7,605 nucleotides of DNA, from positions 1 through 7,605 of the forward strand of contig JBFHRB010000164.1 in assembly GCA_041591915.1 (NCBI GenBank), read 5' to 3'. The notes under the pieces are model-generated. The model had not been told where the DNA came from and did not search any database. It worked only from the letters and a program-made list of their open reading frames with translations. This document shows, piece by piece, positions 1 through 5,507 of the stretch. This DNA is from JBFHRB01 sp041591915. Its GTDB lineage: Bacteria; Actinomycetota; Nitriliruptoria; Nitriliruptorales; Nitriliruptoraceae. Numbering within the stretch: the first letter of the stretch is position 1; each line of letters starts with the position of its first letter. The translations under genes and the position numbers were made by a program.

Positions 1-721
1 CGACGACCGCTCCGCCGTGCTCACGGAGCCGTTCGCGGTGGCAGCTCACGGTGTGGCCCGCAACCTCCCGGAGAAGGGCGCCCGCGTACTCGTCATCGGC
101 CCGGGCGCCATCGGGCTCGCCGTCGTGCACTCGCTCGCGGCTCTCGCGCCCGACGTCGAGGTCACGGTGGCCGCCCTGGACGACCGCAACGACGCGCTCG
201 CGATCCGCGGAGGGGCGACGCACACGCTCCACGGGACGAAGGCGAGCCTCGTCGACGCGGCGGCGGAGCAGCTCGGGACGACCGTCCGGGGCAACCGCAT
301 CTCCGGCCCCATCCTCGAGCACGGCTTCGACGTGGTCTACGACTGCGTCGGGCTGCCGCAGACCATCGACGACGGCTTCCGCATGACGCGCCCGCACGGC
401 CGGTTCGTCCTGCTCGGCACCAGCACCAACGCCAAGGTCGACTGGTCACTGGTGTGGCACCGTGAACTGACGGTCACGGGGACCTTCGCGTACGGCACCG
501 AGGACGTCACGGACCGCGCCGCGATCGGGGCCGGGCGCCGACGGGGCTTCGAGGTGGCGCTGGACGTGCTGCAGCACGCGGACGCGGGCCACCTCGTGAC
601 GCACGTGTTCCAACTCCACGAGCCGGTCGACGCCCTGGCGACCTCGGCGGCCGGGCCCGCAGCGCACGCGGTCAAGGTGGCGTTCGCTCCGCAGGGTGAT
701 GCCGCCGTACACTCTGCGTGA
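1..721 (+). CDS. Zinc-type (MDR family) alcohol dehydrogenase, C-terminal part, 5' end outside window
   Basis: The frame is open from base 2 (reading DDRSAVLTEPFAVAAHG) with no start needed, so the gene begins upstream and the GTG at 17 is internal. It ends at TGA 719-721. The visible part is the NAD(P)-binding half of a medium-chain dehydrogenase. An EPFAVAAHG segment matches the family's usual E-P-x-A-V-x-x-H helix, and a Rossmann glycine motif follows (VLVIGPGAIGL, roughly bases 86-118). Next come FDVVYDCVG and GRFVLLGTS, the usual later strands of the fold, then the C-terminal return to the catalytic domain (HAVKVAF). The catalytic zinc ligands would lie in the missing N-terminal half, so zinc dependence cannot be confirmed. 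These enzymes oxidise alcohols or reduce carbonyls in the cytosol; the substrate here cannot be told. A polyol, threonine or related dehydrogenase is possible. The family call is firm, the substrate unknown. Confidence 0.85.
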   Translation, partial: DDRSAVLTEPFAVAAHGVARNLPEKGARVLVIGPGAIGLAVVHSLAALAPDVEVTVAALDDRNDALAIRGGATHTLHGTKASLVDAAAEQLGTTVRGNRISGPILEHGFDVVYDCVGLPQTIDDGFRMTRPHGRFVLLGTSTNAKVDWSLVWHRELTVTGTFAYGTEDVTDRAAIGAGRRRGFEVALDVLQHADAGHLVTHVFQLHEPVDALATSAAGPAAHAVKVAFAPQGDAAVHSA

Positions 722-734
722 CGGACTAGTCCGT
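721..734. promoter_or_regulatory. Perfect 14-bp palindrome ACGGACTAGTCCGT, possible operator
   Basis: ACGGACT is followed directly by its reverse complement AGTCCGT. The palindrome starts on the last base of the dehydrogenase stop codon. With a 4-nt loop it could make only a 5-bp hairpin, and no T-run follows, so an intrinsic terminator is unlikely. A dimeric repressor site is a reasonable reading, placed just after the dehydrogenase and about 130 bp before the M15 gene. The centre contains CTAG, which is rare in most bacterial genomes. The function is inferred. Confidence 0.35.
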
Positions 735-861
735 TGTGACCCGGCGAGATGGTCCGGCCGGCCCAGAGTTTCGCGTCACCTCTTGCCCGTACAGTCGTTG
801 AGAGCGGCAGCGCCGCTGTGTCGGCGCACACCGGCAACCCCCGACAGGCTCCAGAGCGTCC
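722..861. other. 140-bp intergenic region upstream of the M15 lipoprotein gene
   Basis: Besides the palindrome at its left edge, this gap holds an imperfect palindrome at 750-765 (tggtccgg/ccggccca, one mismatch) and a small perfect hairpin at 803-817 (stem agcggc/gccgct, 3-nt loop). TACAGT at 790-795 resembles a TAnnnT -10 box, but no credible -35 sits 16-18 bp upstream. The promoter of the M15 gene should lie here, because this is the only sizeable gap before it, but I cannot place it with confidence. No strong T-run that would mark an intrinsic terminator is visible. Confidence 0.4.
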
Positions 862-2145
862 ATGCGCATCCGCCCACGGTTCCACAAGGACCGCCTCCAC
901 GCGGCCGCGATCATCGTGGCCGTCTTCGCCGCTGCCTGCGGGGTCGGCAACGCGACCTCGGCGGACGGGCCCGACGACGAGCCCACCGACTCACGCGTCA
1001 GTGCCCCGGCCGCAGCGGCTGACCTCGCGATCGAGGCCGGCGTCCCGACGCCGGTGCCGAGCCCCCAGGTCGTCACGGCCCCCGAGCCACAGCCGACCTT
1101 CGAGGCGCCACCGCCCGTGCAGGTGGCCGACTCCGTCGAGCTCAAGCAGCCCGAGCTCCTGGTGACGCCGCCCGCGGACAGCTACGCCACGATCTTCGCG
1201 GCGCTCGCCGTGCCGGAGGTGGACCACATCTCGGGCGCGGCCCTGTTCGAGGCGACGGTCCTGCGGGACGGGGTGGAGACGCCCGTCACGGTGCTGGGCA
1301 TCGACCAGGCCACGTTCCGCCCCCTCACGCCGGAGGTCACCGCACAGTCCGCAGGCGTCTGGCAACGGATCGCCGAGGGCGACGTCGCCGTCCGCCACGC
1401 CGTTGCGGCCGACGTCCGGGCGGACCTCGGTGGCAACCTCCAGCTCCGCGGCCCGGAGAGGACGCTGAGCGTGCGCGTTGGTGCGTTCGCGTCAAACGGT
1501 GCGCCGCCCATCGCCGACATCGTCGTCCCGTGGGACCTCGCGAACCAGCTCGGTGCGCCGGACATCAACCTGCTCATCATCTCGGTGGACGAGGGTGCCG
1601 ACGCCGACGACGTGGGCGAGGAGATCATCGACGCGTTCGGTGGTGGCTCCTTCGAGGTCGTCACCGGCCCCGAGGAGCGGCAGGCCGAGCTCAGCGAGCT
1701 CACACGCCGGCTGGACTCCTTCACCTACAAGGACCTCGGCGACGGCGTCATCGTCATCGAGCGCGCGTGGGTCGAGAAGTGGATCGTCACGGTCGACCTT
1801 CCCTACCTCGGCCGGACGCGCTGCAACCGCCTGATGGTCCCGCAGCTCGTCGGCGCGCTCAACGAGATCGGCCAGGTCGGGCTCGCCGGGGAGCTGGACC
1901 CCAACCAGTTCGCCGGCTGCTGGTTCCCGCGCCACATCGACTGGGACCCGCGCAAGCCGCTGTCCATGCACGCCTTCGGCCTCGCGGTCGACATCAACGC
2001 GCAGGACAACTGGCTCGGTGCCGTCCCCACGATGCATCCGACCATCGTCGAGATCTTCAAGCGCTGGGGCTTCGACTGGGGTGGCGACTGGCGACGACCG
2101 GACGGCATGCACTTCGAGCTGGCCCGGATCATCGAGCAGGGCTGA
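862..2145 (+). CDS. Probable lipoprotein with C-terminal M15 (VanY/DD-carboxypeptidase-like) peptidase domain
   Basis: This 427-residue exported protein probably trims peptidoglycan stem peptides outside the membrane. Residues 1-26 form a signal peptide: basic start (MRIRPRFHKDR), hydrophobic core, then AAAC with Cys26 as a plausible but non-canonical lipidation site. Residues ~30-105 are an acidic, proline-rich linker. Residues ~108-270 form an alpha/beta region that I do not firmly recognise. Residues ~285-427 are the peptidase domain, with zinc ligands in SMHAFGLAVD (His370, Asp377) and DGMHFE (His417). Asp414 sits three residues before His417, where the catalytic acid of the M15 family lies. 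The zinc set is complete, so activity is expected, although the exact bond cleaved is unknown. The ATG at 862 has no good Shine-Dalgarno, but later starts would remove the signal peptide. The 43-nt gap to gpmA leaves open whether the two genes are co-transcribed. Confidence 0.85.
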   Translation: MRIRPRFHKDRLHAAAIIVAVFAAACGVGNATSADGPDDEPTDSRVSAPAAAADLAIEAGVPTPVPSPQVVTAPEPQPTFEAPPPVQVADSVELKQPELLVTPPADSYATIFAALAVPEVDHISGAALFEATVLRDGVETPVTVLGIDQATFRPLTPEVTAQSAGVWQRIAEGDVAVRHAVAADVRADLGGNLQLRGPERTLSVRVGAFASNGAPPIADIVVPWDLANQLGAPDINLLIISVDEGADADDVGEEIIDAFGGGSFEVVTGPEERQAELSELTRRLDSFTYKDLGDGVIVIERAWVEKWIVTVDLPYLGRTRCNRLMVPQLVGALNEIGQVGLAGELDPNQFAGCWFPRHIDWDPRKPLSMHAFGLAVDINAQDNWLGAVPTMHPTIVEIFKRWGFDWGGDWRRPDGMHFELARIIEQG

Positions 2146-2150
2146 CCCTC

Positions 2151-2156
2151 TACCAT
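2151..2156 (+). promoter_or_regulatory. Possible -10 element (TACCAT) ahead of gpmA
   Basis: TACCAT fits the loose TAnnnT pattern of actinobacterial housekeeping promoters. It would give a transcript starting about 25 nt before the gpmA ATG. The corresponding -35 area, inside the end of the M15 gene, is a poor match to TTGACA. The gpmA-hemQ operon may begin here or may continue from the M15 gene; sequence alone does not decide. Confidence 0.22.
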
Positions 2157-2176
2157 CCGGCGGCGTCACGAGCTCC

Positions 2177-2180
2177 GGAG
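2177..2180 (+). promoter_or_regulatory. Ribosome binding site GGAG that fixes the gpmA start
   Basis: GGAG lies 8 nt before the ATG at 2189. The same frame is open much further upstream, with other possible starts inside the M15 gene from 2018, so this site together with the family-typical N-terminus decides the start. It forms the right half of a small palindrome, gctccggagc (2172-2181). Confidence 0.6.
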
Positions 2181-2188
2181 CGCCCCTC

Positions 2189-2803
2189 ATGCCAAACCTC
2201 GTCCTCGTCCGCCACGGCCAGTCACTGTGGAACCTCGAGAACCGGTTCACTGGTTGGGTGGACGTCCCCCTGACCGCGCAGGGTGAGGCCGAGGCCCGCG
2301 CCGCGGGGCGTGCGCTCGCCGGTCTCGACTTCGACGTCGCCTACACCTCCGTCCTGACACGCGCGATCCGCACGCTCGACCTCATCATGGAGGAGGCGGG
2401 CATCGACCTCCCCGTGATCCGCGACGAGGCCCTGAACGAGCGCAACTACGGCGATCTCCAGGGCCTCAACAAGGCCCGCACCGCCGAGAAGTACGGCGAC
2501 GAGCAGGTCCACATCTGGCGGCGCAGCTTCGCGACGCCCCCGCCCGGTGGCGAGGCCCTGAAGGACACCGCCGAGCGAACGCTGCCCTTCTTCGAGCGCG
2601 CCATCCTCGGCGACATCGCCCAGGGCAAGAACGTCCTCGTCGTCGCCCACGGCAACTCGAACCGCTCGATCGTCATGGCACTCGACGAACTCGACGAGGA
2701 GCAGGTGCTGCAACTCAACCTGGGCACCGGCGTGCCGCTCGTCTACGAGATGTCCGAGGACGGTGGGGTCGTGTCGAAGACCGAACTCTCGATCGAGGGC
2801 TGA
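2189..2803 (+). CDS. gpmA: 2,3-bisphosphoglycerate-dependent phosphoglycerate mutase, short form
   Basis: This enzyme interconverts 3- and 2-phosphoglycerate in glycolysis and gluconeogenesis, in the cytosol, through a phosphohistidine. The 204-residue protein opens with LVLVRHGQS, which carries the phospho-accepting His9 and Arg8, followed by N-x-x-x-x-F-T-G-W. LNERNYGDLQG supplies the catalytic Glu84, and VVAHGNSNR the second active-site His154. TGVPLVYE near the C-terminus is also typical. It is about 45 residues shorter than the E. coli enzyme (~250). The loss falls between IWRRSFATPPPG and GEALKDTAER, as in known short GpmA forms, so it is unlikely to be a defect. The ATG at 2189 was chosen because RHG normally sits close to the N-terminus and GGAG precedes it. 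It leads a tight operon, with hemQ starting 4 nt after its stop. Confidence 0.93.
   Translation: MPNLVLVRHGQSLWNLENRFTGWVDVPLTAQGEAEARAAGRALAGLDFDVAYTSVLTRAIRTLDLIMEEAGIDLPVIRDEALNERNYGDLQGLNKARTAEKYGDEQVHIWRRSFATPPPGGEALKDTAERTLPFFERAILGDIAQGKNVLVVAHGNSNRSIVMALDELDEEQVLQLNLGTGVPLVYEMSEDGGVVSKTELSIEG
2795..2799 (+). promoter_or_regulatory. Ribosome binding site GAGGG for hemQ
   Basis: GAGGG inside the last codons of gpmA lies 8 nt before the ATG at 2808. A GAGGAGG at 2844-2850 precedes another in-frame ATG at 2853, but only 2 nt away, which is too close to work. This favours 2808 as the hemQ start. Confidence 0.55.
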
Positions 2804-2807
2804 CGCC

Positions 2808-3623
2808 ATGGCTGACGAGCACACACGCCCCTCCCCCGGCCCCGAGGAGGGCATGGGGGTCCTGCACCTCTTCTTCAGCATCGACCGGGCTCGGGTCGCC
2901 GACCTCGGACCCTCGGCCGGCAAGGGCCTCCAGCAGGTGCTCGAGGAGCTCCAGGCCGACGAGGACCTCCAGGTCCACCTCTACAGCGTCTTCGGGCACA
3001 AGGCCGACATCATGGTCTTCGCCCTCTCGCGCGACCTCGCGGCGCTGCGCCGGCTCCAGACGGCCATCCAGGCCTCGGAGGCCGGTCCTGCGCTCGACCT
3101 CGGGTGGTCCTACCTCAGCATCACCGAGACCTCCGAGTACACGACGACCGCCGAGCAGCACCGCGAGGAGCTCGCCGGCAAGGGGGTCGAGGGCGACGAC
3201 CTCGACCGCCGCGTCGCCGAGTTCGCCGAGCGGATGGCGACGTACAACCAGCACAAGCTGTACCCGGAGATGCCCGACTGGCCGGTCGCCTGCTTCTACC
3301 CGATGTCGCACCGTCGCGAGGGCGAGGACAACTGGTACTCGCTCGACTTCGACGAGCGGAAGCGCCTGATGCACGAGCACGGCAGGTCGGGGCGCGCCTA
3401 CACGGGTCGCGTGCTGCAGTTGGTCAGTGGGTCCACGGGCCTCGACGACTGGGAGTGGGGTGTCACCCTCGTGGCCCACGACATCGCCGACCTGAAGGAC
3501 ATCGTCTACACGCTGCGCTACGACGAGGCGTCCGCGCGGTACGGCGAGTTCGGCCCGTTCGTGATCGGGCTTCGACGCTCGCCTGGTGAGCTCGTCGCCG
3601 AGCTCGGGCTACCGACGGGGTGA
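2808..3623 (+). CDS. hemQ: Coproheme decarboxylase HemQ/ChdC (chlorite dismutase family)
   Basis: This enzyme performs the last step of the coproporphyrin-dependent heme pathway: peroxide-driven decarboxylation of two propionates of iron-coproporphyrin III to give heme b. The 271-residue product shows family signatures including NWYSLDFDERKRLMHEHG, TGLDDWEWGVTL and DEASARYGEFGPF. With an offset of +17 to the numbering I recall for Listeria HemQ, the key residues line up without gaps: catalytic Tyr164 (Tyr147), proximal heme ligand His191 (His174), Gln204 (Gln187) and Ser242 (Ser225). Two propionate-contacting basic residues differ: Lys150 for Arg133 and His168 for Lys151. The YPMS segment around Tyr164 resembles the Firmicutes type more than the corynebacterial type. 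Residues ~107-148 hold an acidic helical insert longer than in Firmicutes. No ferrochelatase or other heme gene is adjacent. Its 3' end overlaps the next gene's GTG start. Confidence 0.93.
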   Translation: MADEHTRPSPGPEEGMGVLHLFFSIDRARVADLGPSAGKGLQQVLEELQADEDLQVHLYSVFGHKADIMVFALSRDLAALRRLQTAIQASEAGPALDLGWSYLSITETSEYTTTAEQHREELAGKGVEGDDLDRRVAEFAERMATYNQHKLYPEMPDWPVACFYPMSHRREGEDNWYSLDFDERKRLMHEHGRSGRAYTGRVLQLVSGSTGLDDWEWGVTLVAHDIADLKDIVYTLRYDEASARYGEFGPFVIGLRRSPGELVAELGLPTG

Positions 3624-4960
3624 CCGAGGCGCTCGTCGCCACCGACCTGCCGAGCCGCGTGGCCCGTGCGACCGGGCTGCTCCGGCACCTCGGCCTCACC
3701 GCCGGTGACCGGTTCATCACCCAGCTACCCAACGAGCCGGACACCCTCGCCCTCGGCGTCGCCGCGATGCTGGCCGGCGTCGTGCAGGTGCCGCTCCCAC
3801 GCGAGCTGCCGGCGACGCAGGTCGGGGCGATCCACGCGGATGCGGCGCCCAGCGCGACGGTGACACGGTTGGACCTCGACGCCTTCGACGGCATCGAACC
3901 GACGGCCGCCTGGCCCCGGACACGGGCCATGGCCTACACCTCCGGGACCACCGGGACCCGCAAGGGGGTGTCGGTCGGCATCCACGACGAGGACTGGGGC
4001 CGTTCGGTCGTCACCGACGAGCATGCGGCCTTCGACGAGCGTCACGGCCCCCGACACCTCGTGGTGTCACCGCTCTACCACTCGGGCCCCTTCCGCCACG
4101 CCGTGGTCACCGCCCTGATGGGCGGACAGGTCGCCATCCTCCCGTCCTTCGACCCCGAGTCCCTCCGGCGGGCGCTCGTCGAGTACCGGCCGACGTCGCT
4201 GTTCGCGGTGCCCACGCACCTGCACCGATTGCTGCAACTGGACACCGTCGACCGCGACGTCCTCGCCTCGCTGACGCTGCTGGCGCACGCAGGTGCGCCC
4301 TGCCCCGTCCCGTTGAAGGAGCGACTGCTCGAGCTCGCACCCGAGGGCTCCGTCTGGGAGTTCTACGGGAGCACGGAGGGCCAGTTCACCGTGTGCCCGC
4401 CCGGGGCCTGGCGCGAGGCACCGGGGACCGTCGGGCGAGCACGCCCCGGGCACCGCCTGGAGGTCCGCGACGCAGCCCCCGACGGCGTCGGCACGGTGTG
4501 GGTCCACGCGCCCGGCCACGCCAGGTGGCGCTACTGGCGGGACGACGACCGGACCCGGGCCGCCTGGGACGGCGACGCGTTCACCGTCGGCGACCTCGGT
4601 CGGCTCGACGACGACGGCCTCCTGACCCTCCACGGACGCCCGGGCGACCTGCTGATCTCCGGCGGCGTCAACGTCTACCCGGCGGAGGTCGAGCGCGTAC
4701 TCGTCGACCATCCGGGCGTCGGGGAGGTCGTCGTCTTCGGGACGCCCGACGAGGACCTCGGTGAGCGCGTGACCGCGGCGATCGTCCCGGCGCCGGGGGC
4801 GCACCTGGCCGGTGACGAGGTGCTCGCCTGGGCGCGCGACCGGCTCCTGCCGGCGCAGAGGCCGCGGTCGATCGTGCTGGTCGAGGACCTCCCGCGCACG
4901 GCCACCGGCAAGGTCGCGCGCGTCGGGCTGCGCGACGCCGTGCTCGGACCGGCCCCATGA
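3620..4960 (+). CDS. AMP-forming acyl-CoA synthetase-like enzyme (ANL superfamily), short N-terminus
   Basis: Enzymes of this superfamily activate a carboxylate with ATP to an acyl-adenylate and usually transfer it to CoA. The 446-residue protein has the expected motifs in order: phosphate loop YTSGTTGTRKG (106-116), with Arg114 where Pro is usual; YGSTEG (249-254); VGDLGRL with the ribose-binding Asp325; HGRPGD (338-343) before the C-terminal domain; GGVNVYPAEVE; and PRTATGK with the catalytic Lys431. All catalytic positions are present. The usual first ~30-40 residues are missing. GTG 3620 is the only in-frame start after the stop at 3587-3589, so the short N-terminus is real. The GTG overlaps the hemQ stop as GTGA, indicating coupled translation. 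The substrate cannot be read from sequence: fatty, aromatic or other short acids are all possible. Confidence 0.88.
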   Translation: MTEALVATDLPSRVARATGLLRHLGLTAGDRFITQLPNEPDTLALGVAAMLAGVVQVPLPRELPATQVGAIHADAAPSATVTRLDLDAFDGIEPTAAWPRTRAMAYTSGTTGTRKGVSVGIHDEDWGRSVVTDEHAAFDERHGPRHLVVSPLYHSGPFRHAVVTALMGGQVAILPSFDPESLRRALVEYRPTSLFAVPTHLHRLLQLDTVDRDVLASLTLLAHAGAPCPVPLKERLLELAPEGSVWEFYGSTEGQFTVCPPGAWREAPGTVGRARPGHRLEVRDAAPDGVGTVWVHAPGHARWRYWRDDDRTRAAWDGDAFTVGDLGRLDDDGLLTLHGRPGDLLISGGVNVYPAEVERVLVDHPGVGEVVVFGTPDEDLGERVTAAIVPAPGAHLAGDEVLAWARDRLLPAQRPRSIVLVEDLPRTATGKVARVGLRDAVLGPAP

Positions 4961-5496
4961 GCCCACAGGAGCTGATCTCCCTGCTCGAGGGCCACGCCAC
5001 GGTCGGACCTCGGGAGGAGCGTTCCCGGAGGCAGGCGCTGGGCCTCCTCCGCTGGCTGCGGCGCCCCTACGACGAGTTCGACGACCCGGCACACGTGACC
5101 GGCAGCGCCATCATCATCGACGGAGCCGGCCACGTGGTGCTCCACCTTCACCGACGACTCGGCCTGTGGCTCCAGCCCGGCGGGCACATCGACCCCGACG
5201 AGGCTCCGGGGGAGGCAGCGCTCCGGGAGGCGATCGAGGAGACGGGGCTCCCCGTTCGCCACCCTGACGGCGGCCCGCGGTTCCTGCACGTGGACGTCCA
5301 CCAGGGACCGCGTGGGCACACGCATCTCGACATGCGCTACCTGCTGATCGCGCCCCCGGGCAGCGTTCCGGCGCCGCCGGAGGGCGAGAGCCAGGACGTC
5401 GAGTGGGTGACCTACGCGGAGGCGGCCCGCCGCAGCGACCCCAGCGTCGCCGATGCGCTGGCCGCGGTCGCCGCGCGCGAGGTCAGTGGCGGGTGA
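4957..5496 (+). CDS. NUDIX hydrolase
   Basis: This 179-residue cytosolic enzyme should hydrolyse a nucleoside diphosphate linked to some other group. The Nudix box matches the consensus G-x5-E-x7-R-E-x2-E-E-x-G exactly: Gly76, Glu82, Arg90, Glu91, Glu94, Glu95, Gly97. The Glu residues of REAIEE bind the catalytic metal. A ~50-residue helical, basic N-terminal extension (MSPQELISLL onward) precedes the fold, and VDVHQGPRGHTHLDMRYLL follows the box. This form, with WLQPGGH before the box and a conserved HxHLD segment after it, is one I associate with actinobacterial NUDIX proteins of unassigned substrate. The ATG overlaps the upstream stop as ATGA, and no Shine-Dalgarno is evident, so it probably depends on translational coupling. 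Its 3' end overlaps the convergent channel gene. A role in removing damaged nucleotides or ADP-ribose-type compounds is possible but unproven. Confidence 0.9.
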   Translation: MSPQELISLLEGHATVGPREERSRRQALGLLRWLRRPYDEFDDPAHVTGSAIIIDGAGHVVLHLHRRLGLWLQPGGHIDPDEAPGEAALREAIEETGLPVRHPDGGPRFLHVDVHQGPRGHTHLDMRYLLIAPPGSVPAPPEGESQDVEWVTYAEAARRSDPSVADALAAVAAREVSGG

Positions 5497-5507
5497 AGCG
5501 CTCGCGC
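5475..5507. repeat. 7-bp inverted repeat flanking the overlapping 3' ends of two convergent genes
   Basis: GCGCGAG at 5475-5481 and CTCGCGC at 5501-5507 are perfect reverse complements separated by 19 nt. Both convergent stop codons lie within the spacer. A hairpin could form in either transcript and might serve as a bidirectional end signal. There is no T-run on either side, and short GC-only inverted repeats arise by chance in such DNA. Confidence 0.25.

Noticed and set aside
750..765. Imperfect GC palindrome as an intrinsic terminator for the dehydrogenase gene
   Set aside because: The stem is short with a mismatch and only a weak gagttt follows, so it is noted in the intergenic entry but not called a terminator.
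2018..2188. Longer N-terminus for gpmA beginning inside the M15 gene
   Set aside because: The extra residues do not belong to the GpmA family. The ATG at 2189 places RHG at residues 8-10 as usual and has GGAG 8 nt upstream.
862..2273. Other-frame open stretches across the M15 gene on both strands
   Set aside because: The M15 frame has a signal peptide and the full zinc-ligand set. The competing frames show only composition-driven Arg/Ala/Pro runs.
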